Shown here piece after piece: positions 42,931-51,449 of a DNA stretch of 64,000 nucleotides. How positions within the stretch are numbered: the first letter of the stretch is position 1; each line of letters opens with the position of its first letter. A program made the position numbers and the translations under genes. The stretch comes from Lysobacter capsici (lineage in GTDB: Bacteria > Pseudomonadota > Gammaproteobacteria > Xanthomonadales > Xanthomonadaceae), in assembly GCF_014779555.2 (NCBI RefSeq), contig NZ_CP094357.1, positions 5,518,001-5,582,000 on the forward strand. The letters run 5' to 3'. A model generated the notes under the pieces. The model saw only the letters and a program-made list of their open reading frames with translations, ran no database searches and was not told the DNA's origin.

Positions 42931-45153
42931 TCAGAAATTGAACAGGTAGCTGAACTTCATGAAAAGCTGCTTGCCGGTGTGCAGGTCGAGATCGCGCGTG
43001 GGCACGACGATGTTCGGGTTCTGGTTGATGCGCAGGTTCTTCTGCTGGTCGGTATAGCCCAGGTAGAACGAAGTGCCCGGGTTCGGCGAGTAGCTGACCA
43101 GCAGGTCGGTGACCAGGGTCTTGTCGCGCGGAATCAGGAACAGGTCGGTGTTGCTGTCGAGTGCGCGGTAATCGAAGATCACGTGCGCGGCCCAGAAGCG
43201 GCTGAACTGGTACTTGACCTTGGTGCGCGACTGGATGCCTCGGAACACCTTGGCATCGGACTCGCTGCCGGCGATCGAATACTGCGTGCGCAATTCGTCC
43301 CAGATGAAGGACTGGTCGATGCGCAGCTGGGCGAACGGGCTGACCGTCAGCTTGATGATCGCCTGGCGCTGATCGCCGAGGAACGGCTCCACGCCCGCGG
43401 CCGGCAGGTAGTTGATCTTGTCGCGGACGATGATCTTGGCCTCGGCGGTCAGCCAGCGCCACCACTCGGTGCTGGCGCCCAGGGTGAAGCCGTCCATGTA
43501 GAACTTCTTGCCGCCGAAGTATTCGAAGCCGCGGATCAGGCTGCCTTCGAACTTGGTCTGCAGCAGGCCGTTGACCACGAAGCCGGGTTCGAAATTCCAG
43601 TCCTGCACTTCGCCGTCCTGGTCCCAGGTGTGCTGGGCGAGCAGGGTCGGGCCCATGTTGATGAGCCACGGCGCATCGGGGAACTGCTTGAGGTAGGACG
43701 ACTTCTGATAGAACTGGCGGATGTTCACCCGCGGCACGAAGCCCAGCTGGGATTCGAAGTTGTCGGTGGCGTCGAAGTACTGGCCGTCGAAGTTGAAATC
43801 GCGGCCGCCGCGGATCGCTTGCAGGAACACCATGCGTCCGTCGTAATCGAGATTGTTGGCGCCCTCGGACTCGCTGCGCGCCAGCTGGCCGTTGACGCTC
43901 CAGTTGTCGTTCAACTTCACGCGCGAATCGACGCCGAGCACGCGATTGAACTGGTCGCCGACGGTGCGGTCGGTCAGCATGACGCCGACGTTGGACTGCT
44001 GGCCGATGTCGCGCTGCACGCGCGCCACGCCGATGTTGCCGGTCTTGCCGAAGTCGTCGCCGACCACGGTCAGGCCGGCGGACTCGTCGTCCATCAGCAG
44101 GCCGCCGACCGCCCAACGGCCCAGCCGGCCGGACACGCGCGCGCCGTACTGCGGGTTGACGATCCGGCGTGAATAGAACAACGGCACCGGCAGGCCGAAG
44201 ATGCCGCTGTTCTCGAGGAAGAACGGCCGCTTCTCGAGGAAGTTCTGCTCGTAGCGCTCGTTGACGATGACCTGCGGCTCGTCGGTCTCGACTTCGCTGA
44301 AGTCGGGGTTGACGGTGAGGTCGACCGCGATCGAGTCCTTGATCACGAACTTGGCGTCGACGCCCAGCTCGCTGCGCTCATGCCGGCGCATCGAGGGGTC
44401 GCCGGCCGAATTCACGCCCAGGGTGCGCGCGTCGCGGTAGGTCAGGTGCGGAATGACCTGGATGTTGCGGCCCGGCTGGATCGAATCGTCGATGCGCGCA
44501 TGCGCGAACTGAGCGACGAAACCTTCCTTGCGCTCGGTGATGTAGGGCCAGTAGACGAATTCGTTGGTGCGCGGAATGATCCGGTTGACCGCGATGCCCC
44601 AGTCCTGCACGTTGCCGCGCTCGAAACGCAGGCTCTTGAACGGGATCTGCATGGTCACGACGTAGCCGTCGTCGGTCAGGCGGCCGTCGGAGGTCCACTG
44701 GGTGTCGAAGTTGAAGTCGTAGCTCAGGCCCTCGGTGTAGCGGCTGTCCATCTGCGCGCCGTAGGGATTGACCGTGAACACGAACGCGCGCTGCTTGTCG
44801 TGGTAGGTGTCGAGCATCAACTGAACGCCGTCGTCGCCGAACACCGCGTCGCGTCGCGCGATGCGCGCGCGTACCTGCTTGGGATCGTCCTTGCACACGA
44901 ACACCACGTACAGGTTGTGGTCGTCGTAGGACAGATAGGCGCGGGTTTCCAGGGTCGCCGGATTGCCGTCGCCGGGCTTGTTCTGGACGAAGTCCTTGAC
45001 CTCGATACCGGCATCGGCGGGGACGCCGCCGACGTAATCCTCGAGCCTGGGCGCGTGGTCCGCGCGCGGAATGTTCAAAGTGTCCTGGGCCTGCGCCGAA
45101 AACGCGCTGCCCAACAGCGCGAGCATGACCGCCCACAGAGTATTACGCCGCAT
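42931..45153 (-). CDS. DUF5916 outer-membrane protein (CBM9-like N-terminus + beta-barrel)
   Basis: 740 residues. Signal peptide (cleavage near SAQAQ). Residues ~30-220 form a CBM9-like domain (AYLSYDDHNLYVVFVCKDDP, QLMLDTYHDKQRAFVFTVNP). The remaining ~500 residues are DUF5916 with alternating strands and the C-terminal outer-membrane signature ending SYLFNF (terminal Phe), indicating BAM-inserted barrel strands. Typical segments: VDLTVNPDFSEVETDEPQV, NFLEKRPFFLENSGIFGLPV. Possibly binds or exports the glycan made by the operon. The ATG at 45153 overlaps the GT87 stop (TGATG); a GTG one codon earlier is possible. Confidence 0.88.
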   Translation of the reverse strand: MRRNTLWAVMLALLGSAFSAQAQDTLNIPRADHAPRLEDYVGGVPADAGIEVKDFVQNKPGDGNPATLETRAYLSYDDHNLYVVFVCKDDPKQVRARIARRDAVFGDDGVQLMLDTYHDKQRAFVFTVNPYGAQMDSRYTEGLSYDFNFDTQWTSDGRLTDDGYVVTMQIPFKSLRFERGNVQDWGIAVNRIIPRTNEFVYWPYITERKEGFVAQFAHARIDDSIQPGRNIQVIPHLTYRDARTLGVNSAGDPSMRRHERSELGVDAKFVIKDSIAVDLTVNPDFSEVETDEPQVIVNERYEQNFLEKRPFFLENSGIFGLPVPLFYSRRIVNPQYGARVSGRLGRWAVGGLLMDDESAGLTVVGDDFGKTGNIGVARVQRDIGQQSNVGVMLTDRTVGDQFNRVLGVDSRVKLNDNWSVNGQLARSESEGANNLDYDGRMVFLQAIRGGRDFNFDGQYFDATDNFESQLGFVPRVNIRQFYQKSSYLKQFPDAPWLINMGPTLLAQHTWDQDGEVQDWNFEPGFVVNGLLQTKFEGSLIRGFEYFGGKKFYMDGFTLGASTEWWRWLTAEAKIIVRDKINYLPAAGVEPFLGDQRQAIIKLTVSPFAQLRIDQSFIWDELRTQYSIAGSESDAKVFRGIQSRTKVKYQFSRFWAAHVIFDYRALDSNTDLFLIPRDKTLVTDLLVSYSPNPGTSFYLGYTDQQKNLRINQNPNIVVPTRDLDLHTGKQLFMKFSYLFNF

Positions 45154-46721
45154 CACGTTGCCACCTTCGTAGTATCAAGAGAAAAGAAATCGTCGTCGGC
45201 CGCCGCGGCGGTCGTGGAATCGTCGTTCTGCCAGGAATGGGTCGGGACGCCCGCGCGCAGCGCGCGCGGCTTGCGCAGCACCGCCCACACGCACAGCGCC
45301 AGCGCGATCACCTGGATCGCCAGGGCCAGCACGATGCGCGTATGCACTTCGGGCAGTTCGATGCCGCCGACCGGGATCACCGCGGTGCAGACCAGCCAGC
45401 CCAGCACCACCAGCACCGCCTTGCGCGGTGTGAGCACGGTCGCCGCGGCGATCAGGCTCCACAGCCACATCGGCGCGATCAGGCCGCTGTGATCGGGCAG
45501 GAACGGGCTGCGCATGGTCGCAAGTCCAAGCACCGCGACCCACACCGCCGCGCGTTCCAGCCGCGACATCGATGCATTACGCAGGGCCGCGACGATCGTC
45601 AGCACGACCGCGATCGCCGTCCACACCCAGGCGACCGTGCCCATGGTCGCGCGGGTCATGCCGTCGAGACCGAGGATCTTGGCTTTCAGCACCAGCCCCG
45701 GCACCGATTGGTTGAGCGCGCTGACCCATTCCAGCCCCGGGATCTCCAGGAACGCCCAGGCCTCGCCGCTGGCGATGCGCGGCGCCTGATAGTGCAAGAA
45801 CGCTTCGAACGGATGCGCGCCCAGCCACAGCCAGGCGATCGCGGTGTACAGCGCCGAGAACGCGAAGGTCCAGATCGCCGCGCGCCATCGCCTGGTCACC
45901 AGCAGATAGATGCCGAGCAGGCCCGGGAACAATTTGAAGATCGCGAAGCCGAGCAGCGCCCCGCCGAGCGCATTGCGGCCGCGCTCGAACTGGATCATCG
46001 CCAGCACCGACATCGCGATCGCGGCGAGCTGGAAATTGCCGACCTGCAAGGTCACCAGGATCGGGCTCGACAGCATCACCGCCGGAATCAGCAGCCACGC
46101 GCGGCGACCGACGCCGGCGCCGATCCAGCGCGCCAGCGACCACAACGCGGCCATCGTGATCGCCGCCTCCAGGCCGAACCACACCGCGCGCATGCTGTAG
46201 AAATCGCCGCCGAACAACAGCCCGAGTTCCGGCAGCAGCACGAACTGCGGCAGGTACATGAACTCGTCGAGCTTGATGTGGTCGACCGAGCCGGTGTACA
46301 GCGCGGTGTCGTAGAGATTGGCCACGCCTTCGCGCGCCAGCTCGGCCGCCTGCCAATACGCCGAATAGCAGCTGTGGCCGATATAGAACGGGTCGAACCA
46401 GAACGCGGAGAATTCCGGGTGCTTGGCGTCGGCCATGTACCAGGCCACGCCGAGCAATCGCGCGATCGCCAGCAAGCCGACCACCAACAATACGGCGCTC
46501 GCCAGCCCGTGGCCGCGGCGTTGCCCGTCCCATTGCGCCGGCAGACGCCGCGCCAGCGGCAACCACGCCGCCGCGAACGGCACCGCGGCCACGATCAGCG
46601 CGACCGCGAACGACAGGCCGAATCCGGCCAGCGCGGACGCCAGCATCGGCCAGCCCAGCGCCACGGTCAGCGCCGCGACGACCGAGCGTTCAACGGAGAT
46701 TTTTCTCACTGCGGTGTTCAT
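45153..46721 (-). CDS. GT87 (DUF2029)-family polyprenyl-phosphate-dependent glycosyltransferase-like membrane protein
   Basis: 522 residues, about 10-12 membrane helices. Carries the GT-C/GT87-like features: an early extracytoplasmic loop with acidic residues (WYMADAKHPEFSAFWFDPFY), YDTALYTGSVDHIKLDEFMY and the helix-rich GGALLGFAIFKLFPGLLGIY (family motif K.FP). Acidic, Asp-rich cytoplasmic C-terminus. These enzymes move a sugar from a polyprenyl-phosphate donor. ATG at 46721 chosen because of AGGAG at complement 46731-46735; the frame extends to 46751. Same operon as the HAD gene upstream (123-bp gap). Confidence 0.85.
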   Translation of the reverse strand: MNTAVRKISVERSVVAALTVALGWPMLASALAGFGLSFAVALIVAAVPFAAAWLPLARRLPAQWDGQRRGHGLASAVLLVVGLLAIARLLGVAWYMADAKHPEFSAFWFDPFYIGHSCYSAYWQAAELAREGVANLYDTALYTGSVDHIKLDEFMYLPQFVLLPELGLLFGGDFYSMRAVWFGLEAAITMAALWSLARWIGAGVGRRAWLLIPAVMLSSPILVTLQVGNFQLAAIAMSVLAMIQFERGRNALGGALLGFAIFKLFPGLLGIYLLVTRRWRAAIWTFAFSALYTAIAWLWLGAHPFEAFLHYQAPRIASGEAWAFLEIPGLEWVSALNQSVPGLVLKAKILGLDGMTRATMGTVAWVWTAIAVVLTIVAALRNASMSRLERAAVWVAVLGLATMRSPFLPDHSGLIAPMWLWSLIAAATVLTPRKAVLVVLGWLVCTAVIPVGGIELPEVHTRIVLALAIQVIALALCVWAVLRKPRALRAGVPTHSWQNDDSTTAAAADDDFFSLDTTKVAT

Positions 46722-46844
46722 CGCGCTGCGCACTCCTTTTGCCGATCGCAATGGCGCGCGCGCGACAACGTCGGGCGTGCCGCCGCGTTCGCTACGCGCG
46801 CGTTCATCTCGACCGGATCGACCGCGACACGGTCATCGCGTCGC

Positions 46845-47603
46845 TCAACGTTTCTGGATGCCATCGACCTTCCCCGAGAAAAAGTAGTGGTGCAGTTCTG
46901 TGAAATCGTCGAATTCGACATCGCAGCCGGTGCCCTTGGCCTCATGGCTGCGGTCCACCCGCAACAGCGTGCTGATGCCGAACGGACGCGCGCCGGCGAT
47001 GTCGTTGACCGGGTGGTCGCCGATCATCCAGATCTGCGCCGGGTCGATGCCGAGCTTGTCGATCGCCAGGCGGAACGGCGCTTCCTGCGGCTTGTCGGCG
47101 CCGGCCTCTTCCGAGGTCACGACGTAATCGAAACAATCGTCCAGGCCGAAGTAGATGATCTTGCGGAACTGAATCTGCGAGGTCAGGTCGGTGATGATCG
47201 CCGTGCCGATGCCGCTGCTGCGCAAGGCCAGCAGGAATTCGCGCACACCGGGAAACAGCTCGCAGTGGGCGAGGAAGGTGCGCCAGTAGGTCTGCTCCAG
47301 ATCCAGCGTGATCACCAGCTGGGTCTTGCGCCCGAGGATCTCGATGCCGCGCTGGAAATACAGCAGGCGGCTGTGCGAACTGGCGGTCTTGCCGAGCTGG
47401 CGCTTGACGTCCTCGCGCGCTTGCGCGAATGCGTTGCGCACCTCGCCCGGGTCGACCCCGAGCAACCGCACCGCCTTGCTTTCCGCCGCCGCCAGCGCCT
47501 GGGTATGCGGATGGTCGTAGGCATACAAGGTGTTGTCGGTGTCGAAAATAATCGCCTGCGGCGCGCGCAGGACCTTGTCCGAGTTGTGAATTCTCAGGGT
47601 CAT
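46845..47603 (-). CDS. HAD-superfamily phosphatase
   Basis: 252 residues. HAD motif I in AIIFDTDNTLYAYDHP (nucleophile Asp in DTDNT), motif II near TAIITDLTSQ, motif III Lys in GADKPQEAPFRLA, motif IV GDHPVNDIAGA. C1-type helical cap (residues ~30-110). Predicted to dephosphorylate a sugar/polyol phosphate or phosphoglycolipid intermediate. The start overlaps the kinase-fusion stop by 4 bases (ATGA), implying a tight functional link to the upstream kinase. Confidence 0.88.
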   Translation of the reverse strand: MTLRIHNSDKVLRAPQAIIFDTDNTLYAYDHPHTQALAAAESKAVRLLGVDPGEVRNAFAQAREDVKRQLGKTASSHSRLLYFQRGIEILGRKTQLVITLDLEQTYWRTFLAHCELFPGVREFLLALRSSGIGTAIITDLTSQIQFRKIIYFGLDDCFDYVVTSEEAGADKPQEAPFRLAIDKLGIDPAQIWMIGDHPVNDIAGARPFGISTLLRVDRSHEAKGTGCDVEFDDFTELHHYFFSGKVDGIQKR

Positions 47604-49678
47604 TTGATCCGGCTCTTCAACGATTCTTCGATCTGGATCAGGACCAGCAATTGCATGATCCCGCTCATGCCGTCCTCCCATTGAGGGTGGATATCGAGCA
47701 TTTCCTGCAGGCCCGGCACCAACTGCCGCGCGGCCATGGCGATGTCTTCGGCGGCGACTTCGCCTTCGATGGTCATTTCGACTTCGCGCCCGTCTTCCGA
47801 GGGCTGCACGTCCAGGTGCAGGCCGCAGATGCCGATCAAAATCCGCGCCATGCGCTCGTGCGAGGTGCCGTTGCGGATCAGCGCGACCAGCTTGAGCCGC
47901 ACCTGGCCCATCGCGGTGCTGGACTCGAGCTGATGGGCGTTGACCGGCGCGAGCCTGAGCACCAAGCCGGCGTCGCGGCGCTGCGGATGGATGTGCAGGC
48001 GCGAATCGGCCATGCGTTTCTCGATCGACGCCAGCACCGTGGCCAGCGCGTGGCCGCGCTGATGCACGTCGCGCTCGATCTTCCAGGCCCGGCGCAGGTC
48101 TTCGTCCACATCCAGGAAGATGCTGACGTCGAAACGCTCGCGCAGCCGCTGCATGTGCAGCGCGTGCAGGCCCGAGGCGATCACCACGTCGTTCTTGTCG
48201 AGCAGGGTCGGCGGGGTGAAGCGACCGGCGCCGTGATCGTAGCGGCGGCACATGATCGCCTTGCCGTCCATCAGCGCCAGCACGTCGTTGTTGAAGCGCT
48301 GCAGATCGTTGGCGCGCGGGTTGAGGTGGGTCAGGCCCTTCCACATCGGCGCGTAACGGTCCCAGACGTGGTAGTCGTCGCCCGACACGTGCACCACCGA
48401 GTGCTCGCCGAAGATCCCGGCCAGCGCGCGGCTCAAGGTGTCCTTGCCCGAGCCCGAATCGCCGGCGATGCCGAGCGTCACCGGCTTCTGGCCGATGCGG
48501 TAGTAGTCGTTGCGCGACACCCGCTCGCGCAGCATCTGCACCAGCAGCACCAGCCCGGCGGCGACCAGCAAGGTGTAGCCCAGCGAATGCAGATGCGGGC
48601 TCATCAACGCGCCGAGACGGGCGATGGCCGGCGCCGGATCCAGCCCGAGCACCGGCAGCGACGCGCCGCTGGAATAGATCAGGTGCATGCCGATCAACAG
48701 CGCCGAGAACATGCCGGTCAACAGGCGCGCGCTGCGATCGCTGTGCAGCTGATGCGCGACCAGGAACGGCACCAGCCACAGATACCAGCCCGGCGGCGCC
48801 GGCGTGGCCAGCACCACCAGGAAGAACGACAGGCCGATCGCGGCGATCAACAGTTCGAAACTGATCCGGCGCAGCCGCCACAGCCCGTACACCGCCAGCA
48901 GGTACAGCAGCGGGGTCAGGTACAGGCGCAGGCCGTTGCCCAACGGCAGGGCCAGATCGAACAGGCGCAGCGATTCAGGCGTACCGAACACCATGCGCAC
49001 GAAGCCCGGCGAGGCCAGCCACGGCACCACCGAAATCAATGCCGTCGCGCCGCAAGCGATCGCGAACGGCCGCATCAGGCCGCGCAGGCGTTTGTTGCGC
49101 CACAGATAAATCGCCACGAACGGCGCGGCGAGCAGCATGCTGAACTTCGCCGCCAGCGCCAGCCCGAGCGCGACGCCGCCCAGACCCACCCGGTACTGGC
49201 GCAGCAATAACAGCGACCACAGCACCAGCGCGACCGGCACGATGTCGGTCTGACCGTTCCAGTAGGTCACGTACAACGCGATCGGCGACCACCAGTACAG
49301 CCACAGCAACAGCCGCGGACGCTCCGGCCACAGCCGCGACAGCAGATACAAAGTCGCGATATCCGCGCCGAGCAGGCCCAGGCGGAAGCCCATGCCGGTG
49401 AAATAGTCCGATCCGCTCAAGGCCGCGGCGATCATGCCCAGCGCGGTGCCGGGCAGATGCGCCAGCAGCATCGCCGGCCCGTACGGATAGGCCATCGGGT
49501 CGCCGCCGGCGGCGAGGAAACTCGACCACGGGTCCAGCGACGGCTGCGCGATCGCGTGCTGCACGAACGGCACGAACCAGGCCTGCTGGATCTGCGGCAC
49601 GAGCAACACCACCAACGCGACCTTGAACAACAGGCCGAGTCGGAACACGGGATCGCGCCAGATCCGGTTCGCGTTCAT
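47600..49678 (-). CDS. Fusion of polytopic GT-C-like membrane domain with a uridine-kinase-type P-loop kinase
   Basis: 692 residues. Residues 1-395: ~10-11 membrane helices with a long first loop (QPSLDPWSSFLAAGGDPMAY) and WYWSPIAL/YWNGQTDIVP, the pattern of GT-C mannosyltransferase-like proteins. Residues ~400-600: uridine kinase/phosphoribulokinase fold with Walker A GIAGDSGSGKDTLSR (K412), VVHVSGDDYHVWDR and KAIMCRRYDHGAGRFTPPTL, then DVSIFLDVDEDLRRAWKIER. Residues 600-692: an extra alpha/beta domain. I know of no described enzyme with this architecture. It may phosphorylate a (poly)ol or sugar and feed it to the attached transferase. ATG 49678; overlaps both neighbours by 4 bases. Confidence 0.85.
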   Translation of the reverse strand: MNANRIWRDPVFRLGLLFKVALVVLLVPQIQQAWFVPFVQHAIAQPSLDPWSSFLAAGGDPMAYPYGPAMLLAHLPGTALGMIAAALSGSDYFTGMGFRLGLLGADIATLYLLSRLWPERPRLLLWLYWWSPIALYVTYWNGQTDIVPVALVLWSLLLLRQYRVGLGGVALGLALAAKFSMLLAAPFVAIYLWRNKRLRGLMRPFAIACGATALISVVPWLASPGFVRMVFGTPESLRLFDLALPLGNGLRLYLTPLLYLLAVYGLWRLRRISFELLIAAIGLSFFLVVLATPAPPGWYLWLVPFLVAHQLHSDRSARLLTGMFSALLIGMHLIYSSGASLPVLGLDPAPAIARLGALMSPHLHSLGYTLLVAAGLVLLVQMLRERVSRNDYYRIGQKPVTLGIAGDSGSGKDTLSRALAGIFGEHSVVHVSGDDYHVWDRYAPMWKGLTHLNPRANDLQRFNNDVLALMDGKAIMCRRYDHGAGRFTPPTLLDKNDVVIASGLHALHMQRLRERFDVSIFLDVDEDLRRAWKIERDVHQRGHALATVLASIEKRMADSRLHIHPQRRDAGLVLRLAPVNAHQLESSTAMGQVRLKLVALIRNGTSHERMARILIGICGLHLDVQPSEDGREVEMTIEGEVAAEDIAMAARQLVPGLQEMLDIHPQWEDGMSGIMQLLVLIQIEESLKSRIK

Positions 49679-50259
49679 CGCCAAAGTGCTGGCTCCTTGG
49701 TGCAGACCGCTTCGGCGGCGATGCCCTCGCGCGCCAGCAGCGCGCGCAGTTCGGCGATCTCAAGGCTGCTGCGTCCCTGCAGCTCCGGCGAGACCAGGCA
49801 CAGCTTGAAACCGGCGTCCTGCAGGCGTCGCGCCTGCGCGCCGTCGAGCGGGAAACGGGTGAAGCAATCGACCCACACCCAATCGATCTGTCCGGCCAGG
49901 CTCAGCGCGGTGTCGATCGATTCGAATTCCGAGACCCGCACCGCGCAACGCGATTCGCCGCGCCTTGCGGTGCGCACCAGGAACGGAAACGACTGGTCGA
50001 GGAAGAAATAATCCTCGATGCCGCGTTCGCGCATCAGCGCGATCAGCCGATCCTCCAGCCCCTCTTCCTTGACGTTGAGGATCAGCAGACCGTGCCGATA
50101 ACCGTCGAGCCAATCCTCGAAACGTTCGCCGTCGACGAAGGCGTCGTGATGGATGATCAGCTCCTCGCCGCGGCTGCGCAGGTCCAGTTCGATGCCCAGG
50201 TCGCGCGGCGTCGCGCGCAGTTCTTCCAGGGTGTTGCGGCGGTGACGGACGATGATCAT
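49675..50259 (-). CDS. GDPD/PLC-like phosphodiesterase
   Basis: 194 residues, short for GDPD (~240-260). N-terminal motif VRHRRNTLEELRATPRDLGI, then ELDLRSRGEELIIHHDAF, giving the H...ExD...HD metal/catalytic set of glycerophosphodiester phosphodiesterase-like TIM barrels. The third Glu-containing motif is replaced by LLILNVKEEGLEDRLIAL with NVK. No signal peptide, so cytoplasmic. It could cleave or transfer a phosphodiester in the glycan pathway, or work on CDP-linked polyols. ATGA overlaps on both sides. Confidence 0.75.
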   Translation of the reverse strand: MIIVRHRRNTLEELRATPRDLGIELDLRSRGEELIIHHDAFVDGERFEDWLDGYRHGLLILNVKEEGLEDRLIALMRERGIEDYFFLDQSFPFLVRTARRGESRCAVRVSEFESIDTALSLAGQIDWVWVDCFTRFPLDGAQARRLQDAGFKLCLVSPELQGRSSLEIAELRALLAREGIAAEAVCTKEPALWR

Positions 50260-51449
50260 GCGCGCTCCTGCAGGCCCTGACGCAGGCGCAGACTGAAATC
50301 GACGGTGCGCTTGATGAAGCGCAGCTTGGCTTGCCAGTTCACGTTCCAGTGCGAGCTGCCGTGCGCGCGTTCGCCGAAGCGCACCGCGAATCGCTGCACG
50401 CGCAGGCCGTCGCGCAGGGCCTGGTAATAGGCGTACAGATCCAGCGCGAAATCGTGCGGCGGTTCGCGCCAGCGTTCGAAGAAGGCGCGCGGAAACAGGG
50501 TGGGCTGCGCATTGATGTCCCACATGCGCCGGCTCATCAGCACGGTCTCGAACACCGACATGCCCACGGTGAAAGCGACATCCGCGGCCGGGCGACCGTA
50601 GCGGCGGCCCTTGACGAACAAACGCGCCGGATCGGCGGCCTGGTCGTACAGCGCCAGCCCGCGCAAGGCGTCCTGCGGATCGGTCTGCATGTCGGCGTGG
50701 GTCCAGCCGAGCACGTCGCCGCGCGCCGCGCGCAGACCGGTCAGGATGCCGTAGCCGTACCCCTGGTTGACCTCGACCCGCACGCTGCGGATGCGTTCCT
50801 GCCCGGCCAGCAACCGCGCCAGCACCGCCGGCGAATCGTCGGTCGAGCCGTTGTCGACCAGCACCACTTCGGCGCGGTCCTCGAGGAAGGTTTCGCGCAG
50901 TCGCGCGACCAGCAGCGGCAGATTGGCCGCTTCGTTGTAGCAGGGGATCACCAGCGACAGGCTCAGCCGGGCGGCGCCATCGGCGCGCGCGGGCGCCGCC
51001 GTGGTCGCCTGCACCGCGGCGTTCGCGCCGGCATCGCCCGCGCCGAACACGAACAGCTTCAGGCCGACGAAGTTCATCGCCGCCGATACCCCGGTCGCGG
51101 CCACGAAGGCCGAGGCCAGCGCGATCTCGCCGCGTCCTAGCACCGCCAGCACCAGCGAGTTCACCGCCACGTTCGCGGCCAACGCGATCAGATACACGGC
51201 GATGAAGCTCAACAGCTCGCGCTGGCGCCATTGCGCGCCGACGCGGAAGGTGAAGCTGCGGTTGGCGAAGTAGCCGAACACCGCGCCGGCGATATAGCCC
51301 GCGGTCTTGGCCGGATGCACCGCGATCGCCAGCGCCAGCAGCCCGCGATAGACCGCGAAGTCGATCACCACCGAGGTGATGCCGACCAGCAGGAACCGCG
51401 CGAGTTCGCCGCGCAGCCGGCCCGATGCGGCGGTGGACAACGCATTCAC
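50256..51449 (-). CDS. GtrA - glycosyltransferase family 2 fusion protein
   Basis: 397 residues from the GTG at 51449, which overlaps the nucleotidyltransferase stop (GTGA). Residues ~10-135: GtrA-like flippase domain with four membrane helices (GELARFLLVGITSVVIDFAV, GYIAGAVFGYFANRSFTF). Residues ~165-397: GT2 (GT-A fold) with LSLVIPCYNEAANLPLLVAR, VVLVDNGSTDDSPAVLARL and the metal-site segment GWTHADMQTDPQ (DxD-like). In phage-type serotype conversion GtrA flips undecaprenyl-P-glucose made by GtrB (GT2); here both are in one chain. It probably makes and flips a polyprenyl-phosphate-linked sugar for the GT-C/GT87 proteins of the operon. Confidence 0.9.
   Translation of the reverse strand: MNALSTAASGRLRGELARFLLVGITSVVIDFAVYRGLLALAIAVHPAKTAGYIAGAVFGYFANRSFTFRVGAQWRQRELLSFIAVYLIALAANVAVNSLVLAVLGRGEIALASAFVAATGVSAAMNFVGLKLFVFGAGDAGANAAVQATTAAPARADGAARLSLSLVIPCYNEAANLPLLVARLRETFLEDRAEVVLVDNGSTDDSPAVLARLLAGQERIRSVRVEVNQGYGYGILTGLRAARGDVLGWTHADMQTDPQDALRGLALYDQAADPARLFVKGRRYGRPAADVAFTVGMSVFETVLMSRRMWDINAQPTLFPRAFFERWREPPHDFALDLYAYYQALRDGLRVQRFAVRFGERAHGSSHWNVNWQAKLRFIKRTVDFSLRLRQGLQERA

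Noticed and set aside
45237-47684. 815-codon plus-strand frame opposite the GT87 and HAD genes
   Set aside because: Arg/Gln/His-rich shadow without domains; the minus-strand genes have clear motifs and overlapping starts.
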